NCBI RefSeq assembly: GCF_009936215.1
Contig: NZ_AP019551.1
Location: 1,636,708-1,700,707 of the forward strand
DNA: 64,000 nucleotides
From: Athalassotoga saccharophila
Lineage (GTDB): Bacteria > Thermotogota > Thermotogae > Mesoaciditogales > Mesoaciditogaceae
Reading direction: 5' to 3'
Each line of letters starts with the position of its first letter. Position 1 is the stretch's first letter. The translations under genes were made by a program, and so were the position numbers. Below, one piece after another: positions 45,256 to 54,126 of this stretch. Under the pieces are notes generated by a model. That model searched no databases. It was not told the origin of the DNA and saw only the letters and a program-made list of their open reading frames with translations.

Positions 45256-46956
45256 ATGAAGAAAGTATCTGTGTTCCTTGCTTTGGCGGTATTACTTGCA
45301 TTTTCGATCTTCGCGTCTAGCTGGATGTTAGATCAAACCACAGGCGGGATCATGCCGACAGACAGTTCTTACAAATACGGAGGAACCGTCGTCGTTGTTA
45401 ACTCAGGGTTACAAACTCCATTTAGCATCAATCCATTGTCTCCTCAGGCACAGTTGCCGGTCGTTCCCGAGATTTACGAATCTCTTTTCTACATAAACAC
45501 GATAAGTGGCGAGATAACGCCGCTTCTTGGTGTAAATTACAAATGGGAAGATAACAATTTGAAACTCGTCGTTAAAGTAAGAGATGGCGTCAAATGGTCA
45601 GATGGAACGCCATTTACCGCGAATGATGTGGCCTTTACATTTAACCTTGTCAAAAAATACCCTTCATTTGACACGAGCGGTCTTTGGAAAAATTCAGGTC
45701 TCAAAAGTGTAGAGGCATCCGGCGATACCGTCGTGTTCAATTTCGACAAGCAAAATACGCCTTTGTTTTTGAACATAGCAAGCCAGTACATAGTGCCCGA
45801 ACATATATGGTCAAACATAAAAGACCCTACAACATTTACAAACACGACAAATCCCGTCGGAACTGGACCATTTTTGTTCAAAAGTTATTCTCCAGACAAT
45901 CAAACGACGATCATAGTTAAAAATCCAAATTACTGGATGAATGGTAGACCTTACGTTGATGAGGTAGAAATACAAAATGTCAATTCGAACAACACAACCC
46001 TTCTTATGATGCTAAAACACGAGGCAGACTGGGGATCTTCCTATTTTCCGGATATAATGAACATATGGGTGAACAAAGATCCACAAACAAACAAAATCTA
46101 CTGGCCGGTTAACAATTTCAACGCGCTCTATCTCAATACCCAGAAATCTCCATTTGACAATCCGGTCTTTAGAAAGGCAATTTCAATCGCCATAGACAAA
46201 AATGATCTCGAACAGAAAGCATATTTCGGAATAGGTGGCGTTGCCAACCCAACCGGCATTGTTCCGGCCCAACTTAAGGAATGGTTAGATCCAACCTTGA
46301 CGGCTCTTGCGTCTGAATTGAACACTTACGATCCACAAAAGGCCCAGACATTACTCGCATCGATAGGATTTACAAAGAATTCGGCCGGACAACTCACAGA
46401 TCCAAATGGAAAAGTATTGCCAACATTCAAGATCCTTGTCGGTGCCGGCTGGACCGACTTCATAACGCAGGCGCAGATAATTTCCGAAAACCTTTCGAAA
46501 CTTGGGATAAGCACGATCATAGATCAGGCTCCATGGTCTGCTTACATTTCATCTTTAATGAGCGGAACGTATGACATGGCGATATGCTGGGGAGTTTCAG
46601 GTCCAACGCCTTATTACGTCTATTACCAAAGATTAAATCCAGCCTTCTCAGCCTCAAAGATCGGCGAATCGGCCCTTTCAGATTACTCAAGGTACACGAA
46701 TCCTCTAATAACGAATGCGCTTGAAGTTTACGCAAGTACAAGCGATTTGAGACTTCAAAAGCAGGCAATGTATACGATAGAGCGAATAGTGCTCGATGAT
46801 GTACCATTCATCCCTCTAACAAATAGAACAAACTTTTCAAATTTCAGTGCCGCAAAATTCGTGGGATGGCCTTCAGATTCTAATCCATATTGTGCCGGTG
46901 GAGCGACGAATGGACAGGGTGGAGAGATCATACTTTTGAATATTCATCTAAAATAG
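45256..46956 (+). CDS. second oligopeptide-type ABC substrate-binding protein (no permeases of its own)
   Basis: A 566-residue family-5 binding protein with signal peptide (MKKVSVFLALAVLLAFSIFA). Signatures: KYGGTVVVVNSG, VRDGVKWSDGTPFTANDVAFTFNLV and GTGPFLFKSYSPDNQTTIIVKNPNYW. AAGGAGGG sits before the ATG. No permease gene is next to it, so it probably shares the importer at 37106-41195 and widens its substrate range. Base composition matches the salvage enzymes rather than the AT-rich transporter. Confidence 0.9.
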   Translation: MKKVSVFLALAVLLAFSIFASSWMLDQTTGGIMPTDSSYKYGGTVVVVNSGLQTPFSINPLSPQAQLPVVPEIYESLFYINTISGEITPLLGVNYKWEDNNLKLVVKVRDGVKWSDGTPFTANDVAFTFNLVKKYPSFDTSGLWKNSGLKSVEASGDTVVFNFDKQNTPLFLNIASQYIVPEHIWSNIKDPTTFTNTTNPVGTGPFLFKSYSPDNQTTIIVKNPNYWMNGRPYVDEVEIQNVNSNNTTLLMMLKHEADWGSSYFPDIMNIWVNKDPQTNKIYWPVNNFNALYLNTQKSPFDNPVFRKAISIAIDKNDLEQKAYFGIGGVANPTGIVPAQLKEWLDPTLTALASELNTYDPQKAQTLLASIGFTKNSAGQLTDPNGKVLPTFKILVGAGWTDFITQAQIISENLSKLGISTIIDQAPWSAYISSLMSGTYDMAICWGVSGPTPYYVYYQRLNPAFSASKIGESALSDYSRYTNPLITNALEVYASTSDLRLQKQAMYTIERIVLDDVPFIPLTNRTNFSNFSAAKFVGWPSDSNPYCAGGATNGQGGEIILLNIHLK

Positions 46957-46980
46957 ATATGGGGGCTATCCCCCATATCT
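46955..46980 (+). terminator. intercistronic hairpin after the second binding-protein gene
   Basis: AGATATGGGGG and CCCCCATATCT form a perfect 11-pair stem with a CTAT loop, starting within the stop codon. Only TT follows, then AAAAAGAGG, the nagZ ribosome site. It is the third binding-protein gene in the window with such a hairpin. Confidence 0.65.
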
Positions 46981-46997
46981 TTAAAAAGAGGTGCAAT

Positions 46998-48578
46998 ATG
47001 TCTGAAAAAGTTGAAAATCTTTTAAAGTCTATGAGTAACGAAGAAAAGATAGGACAGATAATGATATGCGGCTTTGATGGCAAAAATCCTTCCGAAAACA
47101 TACAAAAACTTATAAAAAATTACCATTTGGGAAATGTCATTCTTTTCAAAAGAAATATAGAAAGCCCAGATCAGGTTAAAAAATTAACATCAGAATTGCA
47201 ACGCATGTCGAAGATTCCACTCACGATAGCAGTTGATCAGGAAGGTGGGATAGTCACGCGTCTGACAGAACCATTTACGGTCTTTCCGGGCAACATGGCA
47301 ACGGCCGCAACTAATGATCCACACAACGCGTATTTAACAGGACTTGTTATGGCAAAAGAGATGCGTGCCGTAGGGATCAACTGGAATCTTGCACCGGTCG
47401 TCGATGTGAATGATCTGCCAGAGAATCCCGGCATAGGCGTTAGGAGTTATTCGGACGATCCGAGAATCGTTGCAAGATATGCATCTGAATTCGTGAGAGG
47501 ATTGCACGACGGCCATGTGGCGGCATGTGCAAAACATTTTCCCGGTAAAGGACACAGCGCAAAGGATGCACATTTTGAAATGCCTGTTGTAAACAGAGAA
47601 TTGGACGATCTTGTAAGGATAGAACTTTATCCATTCAAAGAATTGGTAAGAGACGGTATCGATTCGATAATGCCGTCCCACGTTTATTATCCGGCACTTT
47701 GTGAAAGTGAAATTCCGGCAACGCTTTCTCATGCCGTTATGACAGGGCTTCTTAAAAAAGAGATGAATTTCGATGGCGTAACCGTTACAGACGATCTTGA
47801 GATGGGAGGAATAACGACAAATCTTGAACCATCTGAAGCCGCGTGGAGATCCTTGATGGCAGGCGCCGACATGATTATGATCTGCCACACCTTCGAAAAG
47901 CAGATAGGATCAATCGAGAATTTGATCCAAATGGTCAAATTCGGTGATATCCCCATCGAAAGACTAAATGATGCTGTCAGACGCGTATTGAATATGAAGG
48001 AAAATCTTGGTCTTTTAGATGGACAGATCGTGATAGACTCCACGATAGGATCTAAAGAAAATTCGGACATCGCATACGGTATAGCAAAAAAATCAGTAAC
48101 GCTTGTCAGAAACATGGATAGTTTGATCGAAAAAATCCCAAATTCAAAGATCTTTTTGATCTTTCCAAAAGATCTTGCACTTACAAACGTTGAAGAAAAT
48201 GCCGGAGGCATGTCTGAAATAGAAAAACTATTCAAAGAAAAGGGAAAAGGCATAGAAAGTCTTTACGTTTCTTCAAAGCCCAGCGAGTCCGAGATAGAAG
48301 AGGTTACCAAAAAAATTAGCAATTTCAACGGCATCGTCATCATCGGTACGTTAAACGCTCATCTAATAGCGGAGTGGAAAAAACTGGTAAACGCCGTCAT
48401 GAATGTGCGAAATGACAATGTCCTTATCCTTGCCCTTAGAAACCCGTACGATTGTGTTATGGACGGTGTCAGAAATTCAGTCGCACTTTACAGTTATTCG
48501 AAGGTTTCTCAAAGGGCCTTTTCCGAGATGGTTTTGAGTGGTGAAAGATTTACCGGAAAGGCTCCGGTGAAATTATGA
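46998..48578 (+). CDS. nagZ: beta-N-acetylglucosaminidase NagZ, GH3 (two-domain)
   Basis: A 526-residue GH3 enzyme that removes GlcNAc from GlcNAc-(anhydro)MurNAc muropeptides. The catalytic Asp-His dyad is Asp190-His192 in KHFPGKGHSAKDAHFEMP, and the nucleophile is in TDDLEM (264-269). The usual KHFPGHG reads KHFPGKG here. Residues about 350-526 form the extra C-terminal domain seen in Bacillus NagZ but not in E. coli NagZ. There is no signal peptide, so it is cytoplasmic. AGAGGTG sets the ATG at 46998; the upstream frame belongs to the preceding gene region. Confidence 0.94.
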   Translation: MSEKVENLLKSMSNEEKIGQIMICGFDGKNPSENIQKLIKNYHLGNVILFKRNIESPDQVKKLTSELQRMSKIPLTIAVDQEGGIVTRLTEPFTVFPGNMATAATNDPHNAYLTGLVMAKEMRAVGINWNLAPVVDVNDLPENPGIGVRSYSDDPRIVARYASEFVRGLHDGHVAACAKHFPGKGHSAKDAHFEMPVVNRELDDLVRIELYPFKELVRDGIDSIMPSHVYYPALCESEIPATLSHAVMTGLLKKEMNFDGVTVTDDLEMGGITTNLEPSEAAWRSLMAGADMIMICHTFEKQIGSIENLIQMVKFGDIPIERLNDAVRRVLNMKENLGLLDGQIVIDSTIGSKENSDIAYGIAKKSVTLVRNMDSLIEKIPNSKIFLIFPKDLALTNVEENAGGMSEIEKLFKEKGKGIESLYVSSKPSESEIEEVTKKISNFNGIVIIGTLNAHLIAEWKKLVNAVMNVRNDNVLILALRNPYDCVMDGVRNSVALYSYSKVSQRAFSEMVLSGERFTGKAPVKL

Positions 48579-49624
48579 AAAGAATCGATGAGATCTTTGC
48601 TGAGGCGATAAAAAGTGGCACATTTCCGGGAGGGGTCCTACTTGTTGGCGATCACGAAAAGGTGATCTTTGAAAAATCTTACGGTACTTTGTCCAAAGAT
48701 TCAAAAGAGCCTGTTTCAAATGACACGATATACGATCTTGCATCTATGACAAAGGTTGTGGCAACAACTCCCGCGATAATGAAGTTAATCGAAGATGGAA
48801 ATTTACGCCTATACGATCCGATAAGTTTGTTTTTGGATGAATTCAAAACGGACGAGAAAAAAGAAATAAGGATCTTTCATCTTCTTACACACACATCTGG
48901 ACTCCCGTCTTATTCCGAAGGATGGAAGTATACCCGAGGAAAAGATTTGATGAAGGTTATAAATTCAACGCCCCCGATAAATCCTGTAGGGTCAAAGTAC
49001 CTGTACTCATGTCTCAATTTCATAACCTTAATGGAAATAATCGAGATGGTAAGCGGGAGAAGATTTGACGAATTTACAAGATCTGAAATCTTCGAGCCTC
49101 TCGATATGTTTCATACAGCCTTCAGACCACCAAAGGACTGGAAAATAGCGCCAACGTCCCAAAGAGATGGAAGAACTTTGCAAGGCGATGTCGATGATGA
49201 ACTTGCCTATTATCTTGGAGGGATAAGCGGCAATGCCGGACTTTTTTCAAATGTGACGGACCTTTACAATTACGCAAAGATGTACCTTAACCAGGGCAAA
49301 CACAAAGATCGAAAGATCTTTTCCAAAGAAACGATAGAGTCTTTCACGTGCGAGGCTTTCAACGATGGCCAGAATCGCAGAACTTTGGGATGGGACATGA
49401 AAGGTTTCGCATGCTCTTGCGGTGATCTGATGACAAAATATGCCTTCGGTCATACGGGCTTTACTGGCACATCTATATGGATAGATCCACGAATAGACAT
49501 AGCGGTAATTCTACTCACAAACAGGGTAAACATCTCAAGAAGGGAAAATCAGGACAAGATAATAAGATTCAGGCCACTACTTCATAATTACATCGTCGCA
49601 AATAGGGGGTCTTTGGGTGAATGA
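48575..49624 (+). CDS. AmiE-like serine amidase (class C beta-lactamase family)
   Basis: A 349-residue serine hydrolase. The SxxK motif is Ser57-Met-Thr-Lys60, the second motif is Tyr144-Ser-Cys (YxN position), and HTGFTG replaces KTG. In B. subtilis the related AmiE (YbbE) removes the peptide from MurNAc in the same operon as NagZ, NamZ and MurQ, and the neighbours here are the same. No signal peptide is seen. Its ATG overlaps the nagZ stop and it overlaps anmK by eight bases. Other esterase or D-peptidase roles remain possible. Confidence 0.8.
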   Translation: MKRIDEIFAEAIKSGTFPGGVLLVGDHEKVIFEKSYGTLSKDSKEPVSNDTIYDLASMTKVVATTPAIMKLIEDGNLRLYDPISLFLDEFKTDEKKEIRIFHLLTHTSGLPSYSEGWKYTRGKDLMKVINSTPPINPVGSKYLYSCLNFITLMEIIEMVSGRRFDEFTRSEIFEPLDMFHTAFRPPKDWKIAPTSQRDGRTLQGDVDDELAYYLGGISGNAGLFSNVTDLYNYAKMYLNQGKHKDRKIFSKETIESFTCEAFNDGQNRRTLGWDMKGFACSCGDLMTKYAFGHTGFTGTSIWIDPRIDIAVILLTNRVNISRRENQDKIIRFRPLLHNYIVANRGSLGE

Positions 49625-50753
49625 GATAGATGTGCTTGTGGAAACTTTGAAAAAACCTGAAAGGAAAATTCTCGGTATGATGTCTGGAACGTCGGCCGAT
49701 GGTGTCGATCTGGTATTGACTATAGTTAACGGATGTGGCAGATCGACGAAATGCTCCGTCGAAAGGGCCGAACATTTTGATTATCCAGATGATCTGAAAA
49801 GAGAAATTCTTGACTCCATGAAGGTAAAGGCCTTGATGAGAGACGTATGTGTGCTTGATTTCAAAGTTGGAGAATTTTTCGGCGATTGTGCGAAAAAATT
49901 TCTTGGAGATGAAAAAATAGATCTTATAGCAAGTCACGGCCAAACGATTTTTCATAATCCTCCGAGCAGATCATCTCATCCATGCACACTTCAAATCGGG
50001 GATGGCGACATAATAGCGATGAGATCTGGAGTTATAACGGTCTCAGATTTCAGAATAAAGGATATCGAGGCCGGAGGAGAGGGAGCGCCTTTAGTCCCAC
50101 ATGTCGATTACATACTTTATTCAAGAGAAAATGAATCGATATCTCTTAACAATTTGGGCGGCATCTCAAATCTTACCTATATTCCAAAAGGCGCAGATGA
50201 AGAAGATATTTTAGCCTTTGATACGGGGCCGGCAAATGCCTTGATAGATTTAGTCGTAAGAAGGTACTTTGATCAGCCTTACGACAAAGATGGCATCTTG
50301 TCGTCAAAGGGAAAGGTAAATACATCACTTTTAGAATTTCTTAAATCCAAAGAAAAGGATTACCTTTTGAAAAAACCTCCAAAATCGACGGGAAAGGAAG
50401 TGTACAACGAAGATTACCTTCCCACTCTTTCTCTTGATCCGGCCGATATTTTGAGGACCGTTGTGGAGTTTACATCCTGGAGCATATACGAGTCTTACAA
50501 AATGTACGTTATACCTAATGGCCTTGACAGAGTTATCCTGACTGGTGGCGGATGTATGAACAAAACGCTTGTCGAATCGTTAAGAAGGTATTTTGGAAAG
50601 ATTCCCGTCGAGATAGCAATTGATTGGCAATGGAGAGAGGCAAAGGCCTTTGCGATTTTGGCAAATGAACTTTTTTGCGGTAAACCCGCGAATGATCCCA
50701 AGGTTACAGGCGCAAAATCAAAAGTTTTGCTCGGTAAAATTTCATTACCATGA
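49617..50753 (+). CDS. anmK: anhydro-N-acetylmuramic acid kinase
   Basis: A 378-residue AnmK that opens and phosphorylates 1,6-anhydroMurNAc to MurNAc-6-phosphate, the substrate of MurQ. Signatures: GMMSGTSADGVDLVL (phosphate binding and catalytic Asp), SHGQTIFH, VSDFRIKDIEAGGEGAPLVPHVDY, LNNLGGISNLTYI and TGGGCMNKTL. The start is GTG inside the amiE-like gene. Its presence implies lytic-transglycosylase products are recycled. Confidence 0.95.
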   Translation: MNEIDVLVETLKKPERKILGMMSGTSADGVDLVLTIVNGCGRSTKCSVERAEHFDYPDDLKREILDSMKVKALMRDVCVLDFKVGEFFGDCAKKFLGDEKIDLIASHGQTIFHNPPSRSSHPCTLQIGDGDIIAMRSGVITVSDFRIKDIEAGGEGAPLVPHVDYILYSRENESISLNNLGGISNLTYIPKGADEEDILAFDTGPANALIDLVVRRYFDQPYDKDGILSSKGKVNTSLLEFLKSKEKDYLLKKPPKSTGKEVYNEDYLPTLSLDPADILRTVVEFTSWSIYESYKMYVIPNGLDRVILTGGGCMNKTLVESLRRYFGKIPVEIAIDWQWREAKAFAILANELFCGKPANDPKVTGAKSKVLLGKISLP

Positions 50754-50763
50754 AGGTGGTAAA

Positions 50764-51498
50764 ATGAAAATAGACAGAAAGGATCCAACTCCCATTTACC
50801 ATCAAATATACATGGATTTAAAGAAAAAAATAGAAAAAGATTTCAAACCCGGTGAATCTCTCCCTCCAGAAGAAGAACTTGCAAAGATTTACGGTGTAAG
50901 CAGACTTACAGTCAGGCAATCTTTAAAAAATCTTTTGGAAGATGGATTAATAGAAAAACAAAGGGGAAGAAGATCAAGAATAGCCGAAGGAAAAAATATA
51001 CAAAATCTCTCTGAATTGCGCGGATTTACCCAGGAGGCATTATTGTTAGGTCATACTCCTTCTTCGATTGTCATCGCAAATAAATTGGTCAATGTCCCCG
51101 AAAACATAGCGGAAAGATTCAGAATCAGGACCGGCACAAAGGTCATATTTCTAAATAGGTTAAGATTGCTTGATGGCGTTCCCTATGCTATAGAGTTCAC
51201 TTACGTGAATATATCGATCGACTTCAAACTTTTAGATATCCTCGATATGGACATGTCCAAATCCTCTCTTTACAACTTTTTCCGGGAAAATGCCGGTATA
51301 AAACTCGAATATGCCGATGAAACGATAGAGGTTGTTCAGGCAAGTGGAGAAAATGCGAAATTGTTAGGAATTCAAAATGGAAGTTGTATCCTGCTCAGGA
51401 ACAGATATACATATACCTCTAACGGTGATTGCATAGAATACGTTCAATCTTATTACAGAGGAGACAAATACAAATTCACGGTAAGAATAAGATCCTAA
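50764..51498 (+). CDS. GntR-family regulator, HutC/NagR subfamily
   Basis: A 244-residue regulator: winged HTH at residues 8-72 (PIYHQIYMDLKKKIEKDFKPGESLPPEEELAKIYGVSRLTVRQSLKNLLEDGLIEKQRGRRS in outline) and a UTRA ligand-binding domain after residue 90 (FLNRLRLLDGVPYAIEFTYVN). The Bacillus homologue NagR (YvoA) responds to GlcN-6-P or GlcNAc-6-P. Here it is the likely regulator of the island, with a candidate site at the murQ promoter. AAGGTGGT sets the ATG at 50764; a long upstream in-frame extension lies inside anmK. Confidence 0.9.
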   Translation: MKIDRKDPTPIYHQIYMDLKKKIEKDFKPGESLPPEEELAKIYGVSRLTVRQSLKNLLEDGLIEKQRGRRSRIAEGKNIQNLSELRGFTQEALLLGHTPSSIVIANKLVNVPENIAERFRIRTGTKVIFLNRLRLLDGVPYAIEFTYVNISIDFKLLDILDMDMSKSSLYNFFRENAGIKLEYADETIEVVQASGENAKLLGIQNGSCILLRNRYTYTSNGDCIEYVQSYYRGDKYKFTVRIRS

Positions 51499-51510
51499 GG
51501 AGATGAAAAG

Positions 51511-52404
51511 ATGATAGCGGTGGGAATAGATGGAGGAGGGTCAAAGACAGAATTTTGCCTGTATGACGGAAGAATAATAAGGTCTATTTTGATAGAAGAG
51601 CCTTCGAATTACCATCTTGTCGGTATAGAAAAGGTGAAAGAGGTCATATCGCGGGGAATAAAAAAGGTATCGGAAGGATATACCTTTGACGTCGTTGGAG
51701 CGGGATTGAGCGGCGTTGACAGGGAGGCGGACAAAAAACAAATAGAAAGAATTTTCAAAGAGATAGGAATAAAAAATTTCTTCATTCAAAATGATGGCAT
51801 TGCCGCATTGTGGGGTGCGACAGGCGGAACGGGTATACTTCTCATAGCCGGAACTGGATCGATAGTCGTCTCAAGAAATGAAGACGGAGAGATAAACAGG
51901 GCCGGAGGGTGGGGATATGCCTTTGATGAATATTGTGGAGGATACTGGTTTGTCACACAAGCGATAAAGCATCTTTTGGATTACAGGGACAGAGGAATAT
52001 ACATCCCGTTCGGAGAAGAGTTGACGAGATTTTTTGGATTCGAAAGGGTTGAGGATCTTATATACCTTTATTATTCCGGAAATTTCGATAAATCAAGGAT
52101 ATCTTCGGCCGTTAGCATCGTTTTTCAAGCGGCAGAAAGAGGTGAAGAATTACCGCTTTTAATATTGAAAGAAGGCCTCGAAAATGTGATGCGCATGATA
52201 GGAATCGTCAAAAAGCGTGGAAGGTTCAGAGAAGATTTCACCTTCTCCTACACCGGCGGGCTTTTCAAGTCCGAATACTTTCTCAAAAGATTCAAGAGGG
52301 TCTTTGAAGTGTACTTCCCAAAGGCAATATTTTTAAGTCCTCAAAATAGTCCCGCTGTGGGATCGGCAATAATGGCAATCTATGAAATGGAGAGAAGGAA
52401 ATGA
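51511..52404 (+). CDS. BadF/BcrA-type aminosugar kinase (GlcNAc/MurNAc kinase)
   Basis: A 297-residue ASKHA kinase: phosphate-1 GIDGGGSKTEFCLYD, GAGLSGVDREADKK, phosphate-2 LLIAGTGSIVVSR, GGWGYAFDEYCGG. It belongs to the BadF group that includes GlcNAc kinases and Clostridium MurK, which phosphorylates both MurNAc and GlcNAc. Next to NamZ and NagZ it would turn the released sugars into GlcNAc-6-P and MurNAc-6-P. AAGGAGA precedes the ATG; the stop overlaps the next start (ATGA). Confidence 0.85.
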   Translation: MIAVGIDGGGSKTEFCLYDGRIIRSILIEEPSNYHLVGIEKVKEVISRGIKKVSEGYTFDVVGAGLSGVDREADKKQIERIFKEIGIKNFFIQNDGIAALWGATGGTGILLIAGTGSIVVSRNEDGEINRAGGWGYAFDEYCGGYWFVTQAIKHLLDYRDRGIYIPFGEELTRFFGFERVEDLIYLYYSGNFDKSRISSAVSIVFQAAERGEELPLLILKEGLENVMRMIGIVKKRGRFREDFTFSYTGGLFKSEYFLKRFKRVFEVYFPKAIFLSPQNSPAVGSAIMAIYEMERRK

Positions 52405-53387
52405 AAGAAAATGAATTTTTTGAAAAGGTAAATTCTTTACTCGATAAAAGACTGTGCGCTTACGGATTTAAAATAATTCACGAAGGCCAATTCAGAGTAA
52501 TTGGCTTTATAGACACAAAAGATTCGATGAACCTTTTAATTCAAAATTTTAAAGATATAATCTTCGATCTTACAATACTCGATGAGACGATTCCTTTCCA
52601 AATCAGATATGGGGTTGTAAATATCCCGGTAATCGATATGAGGCGAGACCCTCGCTTTAGAAGCGAACGTATTCACCAGTTGATCTTTGGAGAGATCGTA
52701 AAGATCCTAAGATTTGAGAATGAATATATTCTGGTAAAGGACATAAGAACAAACTATACAGGGTATATAAAGGGATCTCAAATCGATCTCATATCTTTCG
52801 ATCAAATCGAAAAAATGAAGAACGAGTTCGAAGAAGGAGTTGTGAGTGAAAGATTTGCACGGGTAAAGTGTGGTAATGATGAATTTTTTGTGCCATTTGG
52901 ATCGAGGATTCCCGGTCACAAGATCGGTAACAAATGGAAGGGAATGATCGGAGATAAAAGGGTTGAATGTCAATTCACAGACGTAAAGGTCCAGCGATCT
53001 TTTAAAGACATTGAAGAAAAATGGATCCTGTTTTTAGGCACACCTTATTTGTGGGGGGGCGCCTCCTCTTACGGTTATGACTGCTCCGGATATGTCGGGA
53101 GGCTTTACGATTATGCCGGAATAAAGATTCCGCGCGATGCCGATCTTCAGCAGAGATTTTCTTTAGAAATAGAAGAAAAAGATCTGAGATTTGGCGATCT
53201 TATCTTCTTTCCGGGCCATGTTGGAATGTACGTAGATGGACGGATGGTTCATGCGAATCTCACACAGGGTGGAGTCGGGATTTCACACATAACAGATCCT
53301 TCCAACGATTACGAAGAAGATTTGAGAAAGAGTATTTTAAAATTCGGAAGGATACATTCTACAAATATTAAAGAATTTGACTTTTGA
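52401..53387 (+). CDS. NlpC/P60 endopeptidase, YkfC-like
   Basis: A 328-residue protein with SH3-like domains over residues about 60-190 and a C-terminal NlpC/P60 domain: Cys in SYGYDCSGYVGRLYDYAG, His in FFPGHVGMYV, then MVHANLTQGGV. The layout and the lack of a signal peptide match cytoplasmic YkfC, which cuts gamma-D-Glu-diaminopimelate in recycled stem peptides. It overlaps the kinase by four bases and is the last gene of the salvage run. A promoter for the ribosomal operon lies at its stop codon. Confidence 0.87.
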   Translation: MKENEFFEKVNSLLDKRLCAYGFKIIHEGQFRVIGFIDTKDSMNLLIQNFKDIIFDLTILDETIPFQIRYGVVNIPVIDMRRDPRFRSERIHQLIFGEIVKILRFENEYILVKDIRTNYTGYIKGSQIDLISFDQIEKMKNEFEEGVVSERFARVKCGNDEFFVPFGSRIPGHKIGNKWKGMIGDKRVECQFTDVKVQRSFKDIEEKWILFLGTPYLWGGASSYGYDCSGYVGRLYDYAGIKIPRDADLQQRFSLEIEEKDLRFGDLIFFPGHVGMYVDGRMVHANLTQGGVGISHITDPSNDYEEDLRKSILKFGRIHSTNIKEFDF

Positions 53388-53411
53388 AATAAAAATTTTT
53401 TATGGTACAAT
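53384..53411 (+). promoter_or_regulatory. promoter of the rplU operon
   Basis: TTGAAA (53384-53389), a 16-base spacer and TACAAT (53406-53411). The -35 box overlaps the stop codon of the NlpC/P60 gene. Predicted start near 53418. Confidence 0.6.
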
Positions 53412-53423
53412 ACCTTAGACACA

Positions 53424-53463
53424 TGATCCGGGTATCAAGATGGTAAATCCACACCTTGGATCA
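53424..53463 (+). promoter_or_regulatory. leader hairpin upstream of rplU
   Basis: TGATCCGGG (53424-53432) and CTTGGATCA (53455-53463) can form nine pairs, two of them G-U, around a 22-base loop. It lies in the roughly 75-base leader before AAAGGAGGTG. It could be the autoregulatory site for L21, but the match to known L21 leaders was not tested. Confidence 0.4.
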
Positions 53464-53494
53464 GTGATTTCTTTGAGAAAAGGAGGTGCGCTAA

Positions 53495-53809
53495 ATGTAC
53501 GCCATACTCGAAATAGGGGGGAAGCAGTACAAAATCTCAGAGGGAGAGGCTTTCAAGACCGAACTCGTCAAGAATGCCAAAGAGGGTGAACAAATAGTTA
53601 TCGACAAAGTTTTAGCGGTAAAGGACGATAAAGATCTCAAGATAGGCTCTCCTTACCTCGAAGGCGCGAAGGTTACGGCCACACTTGTTGAAAATGGCAG
53701 ATACAAAAAGGTCATAACTGTCAAGTTCAGAAGAAGAAAAGGCTATCGAAGGGTCAAAAATCACAGACAATGGTATTCTTTGCTAAAAGTTGAAAAGATC
53801 GAAGCATGA
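53495..53809 (+). CDS. rplU: 50S ribosomal protein L21
   Basis: A 104-residue L21: MYAILEIGGKQYKISEGE at the start, VTVKFRRRKGYRRVKNHRQ (23S rRNA binding) and YSLLKVEKI at the end. AAAGGAGGTG precedes the ATG. The stop overlaps the prp start. This gene begins the conserved rplU-prp-rpmA order. Confidence 0.97.
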   Translation: MYAILEIGGKQYKISEGEAFKTELVKNAKEGEQIVIDKVLAVKDDKDLKIGSPYLEGAKVTATLVENGRYKKVITVKFRRRKGYRRVKNHRQWYSLLKVEKIEA

Positions 53810-54126
53810 CACGATGTGAGTTCTTTTTGAATGAAGGTGTTTTTGAGGGTTTTAAAATAACCGGACATGTTGGAATAGACGTAAAGGGAAAGGATGTAGT
53901 CTGTGCGGCAATAAGTGCTCTTTCTCAATCGACATTGATAGGATTAAAAGAGGTAATGCATCTTAACGTTGATTACGAATTGAAAGATGGTCTTTTGAAG
54001 TGCCATCTTAGAGATAAAAATGAATGCGCGCACACGATGATAAAAACTCTTTACGAGACACTGCTTCAGTTATCAAAGCAATACCCTAAAAATGTATCTG
54101 TTCGAGAAACGGAGGTAAAGAAATGA
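53806..54126 (+). CDS. prp: ribosomal-processing cysteine protease Prp
   Basis: A 106-residue Prp (YsxB): catalytic His21 in [13 protein letters not shown] and Cys33 in [11 protein letters not shown]. In Firmicutes Prp removes the N-terminal extension of L27 before ribosome assembly. The gene lies between rplU and rpmA, and the L27 here has the matching extension, so the same maturation is expected. Start codon overlaps the rplU stop; the stop overlaps rpmA. Confidence 0.93.
   Translation: MTRCEFFLNEGVFEGFKITGHVGIDVKGKDVVCAAISALSQSTLIGLKEVMHLNVDYELKDGLLKCHLRDKNECAHTMIKTLYETLLQLSKQYPKNVSVRETEVKK

Noticed and set aside
47334-47888. 184-codon minus-strand frame
   Set aside because: Antisense shadow of nagZ, whose catalytic motifs are intact.
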